Source: Aerococcus sp. Group 1 (GTDB lineage: Bacteria > Bacillota > Bacilli > Lactobacillales > Aerococcaceae). Taken from it: a stretch of DNA of 64,000 bases. A program made the position numbers and the translations under genes. Below the pieces are notes generated by a model, which saw nothing but the letters and a program-made list of their open reading frames with translations, had not been told where the DNA came from and ran no database searches. The DNA lies in NCBI RefSeq assembly GCF_000193205.1, contig NC_015278.1, positions 682,001-746,000 on the forward strand. The letters run 5' to 3'. This document shows, piece by piece, positions 51,677 to 61,038 of this stretch (position 1 is its first letter; the number at the start of each line of letters is the position of its first letter).

Positions 51677-53191
51677 TTAGTCTTGTTGAGCAGCGTGTTT
51701 TCCAGCAAGTCTTCCGAAGGTTTGAGCACGACTGGCAGCTAGTCCTGGTAATCTTTCACTATAGGATCCGCAGAAGAATCCACCAGAGTCATTACCTGCT
51801 GCATAGAGGCCAAGGATTGGATCGTAATTTTTATCAATAACCTGCATATTGGTGTTAATCCTTAAACCATCTAAGGTGCAAAGATTTCTACCAGCTAAAT
51901 AAACGCCATAGTATGGTCCTTGTTTTACAGGGTGAAGTCTCATTTTTTCCTTGCCAAAATCTTCATCGACGCCTTTTTCGCAGCATTCATTATAACGTTC
52001 AACGGTTTGGATCAGCTTATCTTTTGGCATTTGTAGTTTTTCAGCAAGTTCTTCTAAGCTATCTGCAACTTGAACAAATCCTTTATCGATATACTTTTCA
52101 GTGTTTTCGATTAAGGATTCTTTGCTCAGCATATATCCTGGGAATCCAATACGGGCACAGCCCACCATATGATTTTCTAAAGCGTCATCTCCATAATTAG
52201 CGTCAAAGATCATTGCATAGGCATAGTCCGGTTCGTAGGCTGCAGCATTCAAGATATACTCATAAGGAGAGGATTCGTTAGCAAATCGTTCCCCGTTTTT
52301 GTTTACCTTTAAGAAGGGTTGACTGCCTAGCCAGAGCCAATCTCCGAATTCTTCTGACTCTTTATAGACCTCAGTTGCATCTTCTCCAGGCTTATACATG
52401 CCTCTATCAAAGACCAGTTGGGCAGGTTCTTCATCCTTCCATCCACCAACTTTTATAGCTTCGACAATACCATCACCATTGGCCCTAGGGGAATCATTGG
52501 TAACATTTTTCTTAAGAGAGAGGGGATTCCATTTTTCCAAGAGTTCAGTATTAGCAGAATATCCTCCCGTACACAGGATGGTTCCTTTTTTAGCATTGAT
52601 TTTGAGGTAAATCTCATTTTCAAGGTCGTAAGCGATGATTCCAGTAACTTTTCCGTCTTCTTTATTGATAGATTTCATAGCTAACTTGAAATGAATATCA
52701 ACACCGAGGTCTTTTAATTTTTCGATGAAAAATGGAGTATAGGGAGATAGTTTTCCCTTGTTATTATCAAGCTCTGGATCATTTTGAGTTGGCCAAGCTT
52801 GGTAGCGTAAATTTCTATTAAAAGCATCAGGTTCTGACCGCCAGCTCAGTCCATTGGGCTTTAAGACTTGCTCTTCTGTCCAGTCTACAGTTTCAGCAGA
52901 GTGGTTGGCCCAGGTATAAATGAGTTTTTGATCCACTCGACCTTGAGCAAAAGCAGTCATGTAATTGACTAAATCATGTTTGTCAATATAATTACCAGCT
53001 CTTTTTTGCGATTTGGAACCAACAGCCGCAACAGATAAGCGTAACATATTCTCATTTTCTTCTTTTTCAATCAGAATTGTTTTGCTACCAGCTTCAGCTG
53101 CTGCAGCTGCTGCTTGCATACCTGCATTACCAGCTCCTACAACCAACACGTCACAATCTAACTCTTTAGCAATTTTCAAGTTAGCATCCAT
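51677..53191 (-). CDS. FAD-dependent oxidoreductase (fumarate reductase/succinate dehydrogenase flavoprotein type)
   Basis: A 504-residue cytosolic FAD_binding_2 protein. The dinucleotide fold is DVLVVGAGNAGMQAAAAAAEAG (Rossmann, about 13-34, followed by IEKEE). GKKGTILCTGGYSAN-like and NGERFANESSPYEY segments, and the C-terminal AAGNDSGGFFCGSYSERLPG, fit flavocytochrome-c-like reductases of fumarate, urocanate or related enoates. It has no FMN-binding or secretion domain. The start at 53191 has GGGAGG before it; the longer frame includes a hydrophobic stretch with no ribosome binding site. The substrate is unknown. Confidence 0.85.
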   Translation of the reverse strand: MDANLKIAKELDCDVLVVGAGNAGMQAAAAAAEAGSKTILIEKEENENMLRLSVAAVGSKSQKRAGNYIDKHDLVNYMTAFAQGRVDQKLIYTWANHSAETVDWTEEQVLKPNGLSWRSEPDAFNRNLRYQAWPTQNDPELDNNKGKLSPYTPFFIEKLKDLGVDIHFKLAMKSINKEDGKVTGIIAYDLENEIYLKINAKKGTILCTGGYSANTELLEKWNPLSLKKNVTNDSPRANGDGIVEAIKVGGWKDEEPAQLVFDRGMYKPGEDATEVYKESEEFGDWLWLGSQPFLKVNKNGERFANESSPYEYILNAAAYEPDYAYAMIFDANYGDDALENHMVGCARIGFPGYMLSKESLIENTEKYIDKGFVQVADSLEELAEKLQMPKDKLIQTVERYNECCEKGVDEDFGKEKMRLHPVKQGPYYGVYLAGRNLCTLDGLRINTNMQVIDKNYDPILGLYAAGNDSGGFFCGSYSERLPGLAASRAQTFGRLAGKHAAQQD

Positions 53192-53401
53192 GTTAAATCC
53201 TCCCAATCTATTGGTATTTATCATTATATTGTCTACAAAACTTATGATAATATAAAGTAAAATAAGAAAAAGCTTCATAATTCTGAAAGTGTCTAATATT
53301 GAGACAAAAGCTGAATAATGTCGCATAGGGGCTGTGTAATACTTCAGCGGCATTTTTGTGCTATTCTAAAGGCAGAGAAATGACCTAGTCGAGAGGAAAG
53401 G

Positions 53402-54118
53402 GTGGGTATTTTGCGTTATCCCTTCAATGAAATTTGTAACTTTCGTGATATTGGTGGTTGTTACAAGGAATCTGGAGAAATCATCCCTCGGGGGAAATTT
53501 TTCCGGTCATCCATGCTTTTTGGTGTTGATGAGGCTGACCTTAATTGGCTAAAAGACTTAAATGTTCAAGCCATTATTGATCTGCGGGCCCCTAAGGAAG
53601 CTGAAAAACAGCCTAATCCCTATCGAAATCTTCTCAAGGCTTATCAAAATATTAACTTAAGTGGGGGCCAGGACGTCGGACGCTCAGCTCAATTAGCCAA
53701 AGAAAGTGATGATCCTTATTTTATGGCCATTCGCTATTTAGAATATTGTGATAATTACTCAGCTATTAAAGGGGTTTTTGACCAGTTATTGAGCAATAAG
53801 GCCAAGGGTTGGGGGACGGTCATCCATTGCAGTGCTGGGAAGGACCGGACTGGTGTGATTACTTATTTGATTTATAAGGCGGCTGGACTCCCCCTAGTGG
53901 ATATCGTTGCCGATTACCAAGTCTCCTATGCCTATATCAAACATGATCCTAGGATTATTAAGGAAGGCCACATTCAAAATGTGAACCGATCTTATCCAGA
54001 AATTATGGAAAACTTTGACCGTGATTTTATGGCTAAATATACGTCCATTGAGAATTATTTCCGTCACTTAGGCTACCAAGACCAGGAAATCGAAGCCATA
54101 AAGAATTTGCTGTATTGA
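53402..54118 (+). CDS. Tyrosine/serine protein phosphatase (Y_phosphatase3)
   Basis: A 238-residue phosphatase starting with GTG behind GAGAGGAAAGG. NFRDIGGCYKESGEIIPRGKFFRSSML opens the domain; the active-site P-loop is HCSAGKDRTG (Cys near 141), and the Asp general acid is in the preceding region. It is of the IphP/LipA/PtpB type seen in Gram-positives and may act on phosphoproteins or phosphoinositides. Transcribed divergently from the FAD oxidoreductase gene. Confidence 0.88.
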   Translation: MGILRYPFNEICNFRDIGGCYKESGEIIPRGKFFRSSMLFGVDEADLNWLKDLNVQAIIDLRAPKEAEKQPNPYRNLLKAYQNINLSGGQDVGRSAQLAKESDDPYFMAIRYLEYCDNYSAIKGVFDQLLSNKAKGWGTVIHCSAGKDRTGVITYLIYKAAGLPLVDIVADYQVSYAYIKHDPRIIKEGHIQNVNRSYPEIMENFDRDFMAKYTSIENYFRHLGYQDQEIEAIKNLLY

Positions 54119-54151
54119 TTAAGAAAATTTAAGTCAGTCTAACCCTTATTT

Positions 54152-54182
54152 AGTCCTTGCCATTTGGCAAGGGCCTTTTTTG
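54152..54182 (+). terminator. Intrinsic terminator after the phosphatase gene
   Basis: CCTTGCCA pairs with TGGCAAGG around a short loop, then a T run. Confidence 0.8.
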
Positions 54183-54257
54183 TGACTAATTTTACTTTCA
54201 AGTGGGCAAGAAGATTATGTAAATCGTTGAAAGAAGAACCACTTTTTAAATTAAATA

Positions 54258-54306
54258 TTGAAAATGCATTCACAAAAGTCTATGATTATAGGTGAAAGCG
54301 ATTACA
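54258..54306 (+). promoter_or_regulatory. Promoter and cre site of the amino-sugar operon
   Basis: TTGAAA (54258-54263), 17-base spacer, TATGAT (54281-54286). TGAAAGCGATTACA at 54293-54306 is a perfect match to the cre consensus, sitting on the transcript start. CcpA binding there should repress the operon when glucose is plentiful. Confidence 0.75.
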
Positions 54307-54324
54307 GCTGGAAAGGAGGGCAAA

Positions 54325-55197
54325 ATGAAAAAGTTTACTGATAGCATTATTCCTTTAATTGAAGCATCTTATGAATCCTTATCCCCTGGGGAGAAAATCA
54401 TTGGCGATTATTTTATCCAGGCTGATCCGGGCGAGAGGGATTTAGCGGTTGACCAACTGGGCAAGAAACTTCATGTTTCGGATTCCACCTTTACCCGCTT
54501 TGCGAAAAAATTAGGCTTCAAGGGCTATCGGGAATTTTTGTTTGAGTACCAGCAAATGCCTAGGCATCGGAAGATCGAGACTTCTAACAAACACACCATG
54601 CGGGTACTCTCGGACTACAATGCCATCATCAATAAAAGCTATAACCTACTTGATGAAAATGATATCCATGACCTGGTTACAGCCTTAATTAGACAAGACC
54701 AGATCTATATCTATGGTATCGGCAGTTCCGGACTGGCTGCCCGTGAGTTTAGTCAACGACTAATGCGACTAGGTTTTCCCTGCCAGGCCATTACTGACTA
54801 CGACTTAATCCGAGTCCATAATGTGTTGGTTAATGCTAAATCATGTGTGCTTGCTTTCTCAGTTTCAGGTCATACAGAGGTCATTAACCAAGCCCTCCAT
54901 GCGGCCAAGAAAAATCAGGCCTATACTGTTCTATTTACGGCCCATAGTAATGCCAATAAGAATCAGGAATTAGATAACCTGATAAAAATTGCCAGTGTCA
55001 AAAACCTTAATTTTGGTAATCGTATCTCTCCCCAACTGCCCCTGATTGTCATGTGTGACGTGATTTATGACTATTTGATGGAAGGAGACCGTTTCAAACG
55101 TCAAGCAAACTTCCAACAAAGTTTAAAGTCTTTAAATGTAAAGCCTGATCGCAATAATTTATATATTAATGAAAAAAAGGAGATTGATAGCAAATGA
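54325..55197 (+). CDS. RpiR-family regulator (HTH plus SIS domains)
   Basis: A 290-residue regulator with an N-terminal RpiR HTH ([20 protein letters not shown], then [30 protein letters not shown]) and a SIS sugar-phosphate-binding domain from about 120 ([33 protein letters not shown]). It likely senses an amino-sugar phosphate such as ManNAc-6-P or GlcNAc-6-P. The start is at 54325 with AAAGGAGGG before it; the in-frame GTG at 54292 is inside the cre site. It overlaps nanE by four bases. Confidence 0.9.
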   Translation: MKKFTDSIIPLIEASYESLSPGEKIIGDYFIQADPGERDLAVDQLGKKLHVSDSTFTRFAKKLGFKGYREFLFEYQQMPRHRKIETSNKHTMRVLSDYNAIINKSYNLLDENDIHDLVTALIRQDQIYIYGIGSSGLAAREFSQRLMRLGFPCQAITDYDLIRVHNVLVNAKSCVLAFSVSGHTEVINQALHAAKKNQAYTVLFTAHSNANKNQELDNLIKIASVKNLNFGNRISPQLPLIVMCDVIYDYLMEGDRFKRQANFQQSLKSLNVKPDRNNLYINEKKEIDSK

Positions 55198-55886
55198 ATA
55201 AAGCAGAATTTATCGACCAAGTCTCTGGCGGCTTAATTGTTTCCTGCCAAGCTTTACCAGGCGAACCGCTTTATACAAAAGAAGGCGGTATCATGCCCTT
55301 AATGGCTAAGGCCGCTCAGGAAGCTGGAGCGGTTGGCTTGCGGGCCAATTCAGTAAGAGATATTAAGCAAATCCAGGAAGTGGTTGACCTTCCTATCATT
55401 GGGATTATTAAGAAAGATTACCCACCTGAAGAACCCTTCATCACGGCTACTATGGATGAAATTGACCAACTGGTTGAAACGGGTTGTGAAGTGATCGCCC
55501 TGGATCTGACTGACCGCAAACGCCATGATGGGCTAACGGTCAATGAATTTATCCACCAAATTAAGGAGAAATATCCAAAGCAATTATTTATGGCCGATAT
55601 TTCAACTTTTGAAGAAGGCCTTAATGCCCACCAAGAAGGGATTGACTTTGTCGGAACGACTTTGGCAGGTTATACCGACTATAGTGAAAATATTGATGGA
55701 CCCAATTATGATTTGATTAGCCAATTGGTTGAAGCCGGTTGTGATGTGATTGCTGAAGGTAAGATTCACTATCCCAGTCAAGCTAAGAAGATTCAAGACC
55801 TGGGCGCTAAAGGCATTGTTGTTGGCGGAGCGATTACCCGACCTAAAGAAATTGCCCAACGCTTTATCCAAGCTTTGGATGAATAA
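55194..55886 (+). CDS. nanE: N-acetylmannosamine-6-phosphate 2-epimerase
   Basis: A 230-residue TIM-barrel enzyme that converts ManNAc-6-P to GlcNAc-6-P. Signature segments are [42 protein letters not shown], the catalytic Lys/Glu region ALDLTDRKR and [31 protein letters not shown]. It overlaps the regulator start and is followed by the PTS gene, so the regulator, epimerase and transporter are one transcript. Confidence 0.95.
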   Translation: MNKAEFIDQVSGGLIVSCQALPGEPLYTKEGGIMPLMAKAAQEAGAVGLRANSVRDIKQIQEVVDLPIIGIIKKDYPPEEPFITATMDEIDQLVETGCEVIALDLTDRKRHDGLTVNEFIHQIKEKYPKQLFMADISTFEEGLNAHQEGIDFVGTTLAGYTDYSENIDGPNYDLISQLVEAGCDVIAEGKIHYPSQAKKIQDLGAKGIVVGGAITRPKEIAQRFIQALDE

Positions 55887-55901
55887 TAAGGAGGAACAGT
55901 C

Positions 55902-57881
55902 ATGTTTGAAAAATTTTCTAAGTTAGGTCAGGCCTTTATGCTGCCGATCGCCATTCTTCCAGTGGCGGGGCTCTTATTGGGCCTGGGGAGCGCCTTATCT
56001 AATGATGCCGCTCTGGCTCAATTTCCCTTTTTAGCTAATGATTTTATTCAATCGGTCTTTACCGTGATGACCATGGCGGGGAATGCTGTCTTTGCTAACT
56101 TGCCGTTGATTTTTTCCATTGGGATTGCGGTGGGGCTGTCGGAAGCTGACCACGGGACGGCTGGTTTATCCGCTGGGGTGGCTTTCCTCGTCTATACAGC
56201 CACCATCAGTGCCTGGTTGCAACTCTTTTCCGCTCCTGATGCGACGATTGATACCGGGGTGCTGGGCGCCTTGTTAATTGGTTTAACTGTGACCTACTTA
56301 CATAACCGCTTTCGTAAGATCGAACTCCCACAATTCTTAGGTTTCTTTGGGGGCAACCGTTTTATTCCCATTGTTTCAGCGATAGCAGCCATTTTTCTAG
56401 GATCGATCATTTATGTGATCTGGCCACCGATTCAAGAAGCCATGGTGGGCTTAGGTGAACAGATCGCAGCCATGGGAAGTATTGGTTCCTTCTTCTATGG
56501 CTTCTTCCTCCGTCTAACCGGTGCGGTGGGGCTCCACCATACCATTTATCCACTTTTCTGGTATACCTCATTGGGTGGGGTAGAGACGGTGGCTGGGCAA
56601 ACTATTGAGGGCGCCCAAAATATTTACTTTGCCCAATTAGCTGACCCCAACTTTACTGGTCTTTATACTTATGGGACGCGCTTCTTTGCAGGGCGTTTCG
56701 CGACCATGATGTTTGGTTTACCAGCAGCAACCCTCGCTATGTATCATTCTATCCCTAAAGAAAATCGCCCAGCCAATGCAGGTTTTTATTTCTCGAGTGG
56801 GCTAACTTCTTTCTTAACCGGGATTACTGAACCGATTGAGTTTTCTTTTCTCTTTGCGGCTCCCTGGTTATATGTGATCCACGCCTTCCTTGATGGGGTG
56901 TCCTTCTATATTGCCGATATCCTCCAAATCCGGATCGGTAATACTTTTTCAGGAGGACTGATTGACTTCCTGCTCTTTGGTCCTTTCCAAGGCAACAGCC
57001 AAACCAACTGGATCCGGGTGATTCCAATAGGGATTATCTGGGCGATTCTTTACTATATCGTCTTTAGGTTCTGTATTAAGAAGTTCCATGTGACGATTCC
57101 TGGGATGGAAATGACCGCTGACCAGTCCAACAGTGGAAAAACGACTTCCAGTCATTCCTCAGGCTCTCTTCATGACAAGGCCCTTACCATTATTGAAGGC
57201 TTAGGTGGTCCAGAAAATATTGACCATGTGACCGCATGTGCTACCCGCTTACGGGTATCGGTTAAAGAAAATGGCAAGGTCAATAAAGACACCCTCAAAA
57301 GTTTAGGGGCTACCGGGGTGCTTGATGTCAAAAACGGTATCCAAGCCATTTACGGAGGCAAGTCGAATATTTATAGCGCTGAAATCAATGAAATTTTAGC
57401 TGATTCCAATTTTTCTCAAGCAACTGAAGCCATGAGTCTCTTTACACCAGTGGCAGGCACCCTTTATAATTTAAGTGAAGTGAATGACCCAGTCTTTAGC
57501 CAAGGAACGATGGGACAAGGATTAGCCATTCGCCCTGAAAGCGACCAAGTGATTTCTCCTGTCAATGGGGTTGTAACCAGCTTATTCGAAACGGGCCATG
57601 CTATTGGTTTAACCAGTGAAGAGGGCATTGAAATCCTCATTCATATTGGTTTAGATACCGTGGAATTAAAGGGGCAAGGCTTTACTCCAACTGTTAAACA
57701 AGGCGACAAGGTAACTATTGGTGATCATCTGATCAGTTTTGACCGCCAAGCCATTGAATCTGCCGGTTATGATGCTTCGGTAATTCTTGTGGTAACCAAT
57801 ACGAGAGACTATGATCAAATTGAAACAGTGGCTAGTGGGAAAGTCGGTCCTGGGGACGAGATTATCCGCTTGCATAAGTAG
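55902..57881 (+). CDS. Glucose-family PTS enzyme IICBA, N-acetylated amino sugar type
   Basis: A 659-residue fused transporter: IIC membrane domain (about 1-395, ending before MTADQ), IIB domain with phospho-Cys near 445 in HVTACATRLRVSV, and IIA domain with phospho-His near 580 in ILIHIGLDTVEL. SSGLTSFLTGITEPIEFSFLF is the substrate-gate region of the family. Context (nanE before, nagA after) points to ManNAc or GlcNAc rather than glucose. It needs no other sugar-specific PTS protein. Confidence 0.9.
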   Translation: MFEKFSKLGQAFMLPIAILPVAGLLLGLGSALSNDAALAQFPFLANDFIQSVFTVMTMAGNAVFANLPLIFSIGIAVGLSEADHGTAGLSAGVAFLVYTATISAWLQLFSAPDATIDTGVLGALLIGLTVTYLHNRFRKIELPQFLGFFGGNRFIPIVSAIAAIFLGSIIYVIWPPIQEAMVGLGEQIAAMGSIGSFFYGFFLRLTGAVGLHHTIYPLFWYTSLGGVETVAGQTIEGAQNIYFAQLADPNFTGLYTYGTRFFAGRFATMMFGLPAATLAMYHSIPKENRPANAGFYFSSGLTSFLTGITEPIEFSFLFAAPWLYVIHAFLDGVSFYIADILQIRIGNTFSGGLIDFLLFGPFQGNSQTNWIRVIPIGIIWAILYYIVFRFCIKKFHVTIPGMEMTADQSNSGKTTSSHSSGSLHDKALTIIEGLGGPENIDHVTACATRLRVSVKENGKVNKDTLKSLGATGVLDVKNGIQAIYGGKSNIYSAEINEILADSNFSQATEAMSLFTPVAGTLYNLSEVNDPVFSQGTMGQGLAIRPESDQVISPVNGVVTSLFETGHAIGLTSEEGIEILIHIGLDTVELKGQGFTPTVKQGDKVTIGDHLISFDRQAIESAGYDASVILVVTNTRDYDQIETVASGKVGPGDEIIRLHK

Positions 57882-57955
57882 CTCACTTTTTGGGGATTGG
57901 TGTGAAGGATTAGGTTTCCATTTCAAAGGAAAAACATATTGAAAGGGTGTTAGTG

Positions 57956-59098
57956 ATGAAATATATCAAGGCAAAGGCCATCTTATTAGCTGACCACAAG
58001 GAAGAGGAGGCCTATCTAATCGTTAATGATGATGGGACTTTTGGTCAGGTGGTTAAGGCGGTTCCCGACCAGGCAGAAGTGATTGATTATAGTGATAATA
58101 TCCTAGCGCCTGGTTTAGTGGATACCCATATCCATGGCTTCCACGGTTACGATGTTATGGATAAAGACCCAGAAGGCATTGAGGCGATTTCTAAGGGGCT
58201 CTTGTCTTGTGGGGTGACCTCTTGGCTACCAACCACCTTAACCGATACCAGTGAGAACTTAACCACAGCCTGCCAAGTCGTGGCTCAAAGTAAAGACCAA
58301 GTCTCCGGTGCTAAAATTCGGGGAATATTCTTTGAAGGCCCCTTCTTCACCGAAGAACATAAGGGCGCCCAAAATGAGAACTATATGTCTGACCCTGATA
58401 TAGAAAAAGTAAAAACCTGGCTTGAAGCTTCTCATGGACTCCTCAATAAATTAGCCTTGGCGCCAGAGAGGGAAGGCGTTGTAGACTTCATCCCCCAAGC
58501 TGAGGCCTTAGGAGTTCATATTTCTCTCGGACACTCGAATGCGACTTACGATCAAGCCAAAGCTGCTGTTGAAGCTGGTGCTCATTTAATTAACCATACC
58601 TATAACGGCATGAGTGGGCTCCACCACCGTGAACCCGGTTTAGTAGGAGCAGCACTGACTTTAGATAACTTATATACCGAATTAATTTGTGACGGTTTCC
58701 ACGTTCAACCTGGTGCCATTAATGTTGTCTTAAAGGCTCGGAAGAAAAGCGAAGTGGTGCTAATTACAGACTGTATGCGGGCAGGCGGCATGCCAGAAGG
58801 CCCCTCAATGTTGGGTGAACTTCCGGTTATCGTTAAAGACGGGGCCGCTCGTTTAGTTAACGGCGGTAACTTAGCAGGTTCTATCCTTACCCTAGCTAAG
58901 GCTGTGGAGAATTTGGTGGCCTGGAATTTAGTTTCCTTAGAAGAAGCCGTCCAAATGGCTTCCTATAATCCTGCCAAGTCAGTAGGGATTGAAGACCAAT
59001 GTGGCCAAATCAAAGCAGGGCTAGATGCGGACTTCATCGTCCTCAATAACCAAGGGCAATTAAAAGCCACTTATCTCAATGGAGAAAAAGTTTATTAA
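57956..59098 (+). CDS. nagA: N-acetylglucosamine-6-phosphate deacetylase
   Basis: A 380-residue amidohydrolase removing acetate from GlcNAc-6-P. Metal ligands are expected in DTHIHGFHGYD, EGPFFTEEHKGAQN (Glu), HLINHTYNGMSGLHHREPG and the His of SLGHSNA; the catalytic Asp is in VLITDCMRAGGM. The start at 57956 has GAAAGG nine bases ahead. It completes conversion of ManNAc-6-P to glucosamine-6-P; nagB is not in the window. Confidence 0.95.
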   Translation: MKYIKAKAILLADHKEEEAYLIVNDDGTFGQVVKAVPDQAEVIDYSDNILAPGLVDTHIHGFHGYDVMDKDPEGIEAISKGLLSCGVTSWLPTTLTDTSENLTTACQVVAQSKDQVSGAKIRGIFFEGPFFTEEHKGAQNENYMSDPDIEKVKTWLEASHGLLNKLALAPEREGVVDFIPQAEALGVHISLGHSNATYDQAKAAVEAGAHLINHTYNGMSGLHHREPGLVGAALTLDNLYTELICDGFHVQPGAINVVLKARKKSEVVLITDCMRAGGMPEGPSMLGELPVIVKDGAARLVNGGNLAGSILTLAKAVENLVAWNLVSLEEAVQMASYNPAKSVGIEDQCGQIKAGLDADFIVLNNQGQLKATYLNGEKVY

Positions 59099-59110
59099 TC
59101 ATAGTGAATT

Positions 59111-59146
59111 AAAGGGGCTAGGGCGAAAGCTTTTAGCCTCTTTTTA
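59111..59146 (+). terminator. Intrinsic terminator after nagA
   Basis: AAAGGGGCTA pairs with TAGCCTCTTT, then T. Confidence 0.75.
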
Positions 59147-59191
59147 ATCGAATAAGATTTAGTGACGTGGACGCTCATTACACTCTTTTTC

Positions 59192-59227
59192 AAGCTAGGC
59201 TTATCGTTTATAGGTCTAGCTTTTTTG
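59192..59227 (+). terminator. Second terminator-like hairpin after nagA
   Basis: AAGCTAG pairs with CTAGCTT, enclosing CTTA/TAGG, then six T. Between it and the NrdR boxes no gene or further element was seen. Confidence 0.65.
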
Positions 59228-59429
59228 TGGTTAATATTTAAAAGATAAAGAAGCAATTGCTTGACCTTTGATCGCTTTTAACTAAGGTTCTATACAAAAA
59301 TTGTATTGTTAATTGCTTTTTCATGAAAATAATTTACCCCCTTGACAAAATGATCTCCCGTGAAGATGCTTATCGAAATAGGCTTGGCTACTAGTGAAAT
59401 TTTTCGCTTATGCTCTTGTATTTTTACAT

Positions 59430-59476
59430 ACACAATATAATGTGTATATTGACTTGCTAGCCACTATATCTTGTGC
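59430..59476. promoter_or_regulatory. Two NrdR boxes upstream of nrdF
   Basis: ACACAATATAATGTGT (59430-59445) and CCACTATATCTTGTGC (59461-59476) are 16-bp palindromic NrdR-type boxes whose centres are 31 bases apart, three helical turns, the usual spacing. NrdR, an ATP/dATP-sensing repressor, should therefore control nrdFIE. Confidence 0.82.
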
Positions 59477-59546
59477 TAATTTATTCTATGCCAGATCGCA
59501 TGCATGTAGTCCTGGAAAATTTTAACTGAAAAGTGGGATAGAAATC

Positions 59547-60560
59547 ATGACAAAAAATTATTATGATCGGTCCGTGTCACCGGTAGAATATGCCTATTTT
59601 GATCAAAGCCAAAATATGAGAGCCATCAATTGGAACAAAATAGTCGATGAAAAAGATTTAGAAGTTTGGAATCGGGTTACCCAAAACTTCTGGTTGCCTG
59701 AAAATATACCCGTTTCTAATGACCTCCCGTCATGGAATGAGCTCGATGATGATTGGCAACAATTAATTACCCGAACCTTCACCGGACTCACCCTGTTAGA
59801 CACTGTTCAATCCTCGATCGGGGATGTGGCTCAGATTAAGAATTCCCTCACTGAACAAGAACAAGTGATTTATGCCAATTTTGCCTTCATGGTTGGTGTT
59901 CACGCCCGTTCTTATGGAACCATTTTCTCTACCTTATGTACCAGTGAGCAAATTGAAGAAGCCCACGAATGGGTGGTAGATAATGAAGCTCTCCAAGCTC
60001 GGCCCAAGGCTCTAATCCCTTTTTACACCGCTGATGATCCCTTAAAATCTAAAATAGCTGCTGCCTTAATGCCAGGTTTCTTACTTTATGGGGGCTTCTA
60101 TTTGCCATTTTATCTGTCAGCCCGGGGCAAATTGCCGAACACCTCAGATATTATCCGCCTCATATTACGGGATAAGGTGATTCATAATTTCTATAGTGGT
60201 TATAAATATCAATTAAAGGTTGCTAAATTAAGCCCGGAAAAACAAGCCGAAATGAAACAATTTGTTTTCGACCTATTAGATAAGATGATTGGCTTAGAAA
60301 AAACTTATTTACATCAACTCTATGACGGCTTTGGGTTAGCTGATGAAGCCATTCGCTTCTCCTTATACAATGCTGGTAAATTCCTACAAAACTTAGGCTA
60401 TGAGTCACCATTTACCAAGGAAGAAACGCGGATTGCTCCAGAGGTCTTTGCGCAATTATCTGCACGTGCCGACGAAAATCATGACTTCTTCTCAGGAAGT
60501 GGGTCATCTTATATTATTGGAACAAGTGAAGAAACACTAGATGAGGACTGGGATTTCTAA
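59547..60560 (+). CDS. nrdF: Class Ie ribonucleotide reductase beta subunit (metal-free, VPK type)
   Basis: A 337-residue R2-type protein. In usual class Ib proteins four acidic residues and two His bind metals. Here Asp85 (TLLDTVQ), His119 (GVHARSYG) and His213 (KVIHN) remain, but the three Glu are replaced: Val116 (FMVGVH), Pro176 (LMPGF) and Lys210 (LRDKVI). This V-P-K set defines class Ie, which uses a DOPA radical formed from a nearby Tyr instead of a metal cofactor; Tyr123 follows His119 in the right place. A ribosome binding site is weak. It overlaps the nrdI start. The order nrdF-nrdI-nrdE is that known for class Ie operons. Confidence 0.93.
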   Translation: MTKNYYDRSVSPVEYAYFDQSQNMRAINWNKIVDEKDLEVWNRVTQNFWLPENIPVSNDLPSWNELDDDWQQLITRTFTGLTLLDTVQSSIGDVAQIKNSLTEQEQVIYANFAFMVGVHARSYGTIFSTLCTSEQIEEAHEWVVDNEALQARPKALIPFYTADDPLKSKIAAALMPGFLLYGGFYLPFYLSARGKLPNTSDIIRLILRDKVIHNFYSGYKYQLKVAKLSPEKQAEMKQFVFDLLDKMIGLEKTYLHQLYDGFGLADEAIRFSLYNAGKFLQNLGYESPFTKEETRIAPEVFAQLSARADENHDFFSGSGSSYIIGTSEETLDEDWDF

Positions 60561-60988
60561 TGAAAGAATTAATTGTATATTTCTCAACACAATCAAATAA
60601 CACCCACCGTTTCGTTCAAAAGTTGGACGCCGAATCCATCCGTATTCCTATTGATGAGGAAGAACGCATTAAGGTGGACCAAGATTATGTTTTAATCGTA
60701 CCTACATATTCAGGCGGGAAAGTTACAGATGCCGGGCAGGTCGATGCCCATGGCGCTGTGCCTAAGCAGGTAATTCACTTCCTCAATGACCCTGATAATC
60801 GCAAACACTGTCTCGGGGTGATTTCATCTGGCAATACCAACTTTGGTGATTCCTTTGCCATTGCCGGGCCGGTGATCTCTTATAAATTAAAGGTTCCGCT
60901 CTTATATCAATTTGAACTGATCGGTACCAAAGAGGATGTTGAAGAAGTTAACCGCATCATTAGCGAAACCTTTAACGCTGACCAATAA
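60560..60988 (+). CDS. nrdI: Flavodoxin-like NrdI protein
   Basis: A 142-residue FMN protein: [15 protein letters not shown] (phosphate loop), [14 protein letters not shown] and [15 protein letters not shown]. In class Ib enzymes it makes the oxidant that loads the dimanganese cofactor; in class Ie it is required to oxidise the R2 tyrosine to DOPA using oxygen. Start overlaps the nrdF stop by one base. Its presence with a VPK-type NrdF supports functional class Ie. Confidence 0.95.
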   Translation: MKELIVYFSTQSNNTHRFVQKLDAESIRIPIDEEERIKVDQDYVLIVPTYSGGKVTDAGQVDAHGAVPKQVIHFLNDPDNRKHCLGVISSGNTNFGDSFAIAGPVISYKLKVPLLYQFELIGTKEDVEEVNRIISETFNADQ

Positions 60989-61038
60989 GCAAGTGCAAGC
61001 CACGTCTTAGTGGCGATTATTGAAAGGAGTATGTCTTA

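Noticed and set aside
54292..54324. Upstream GTG start for the RpiR gene
   Set aside because: It falls in the cre site and at the predicted transcript start, leaving no room for a ribosome binding site.
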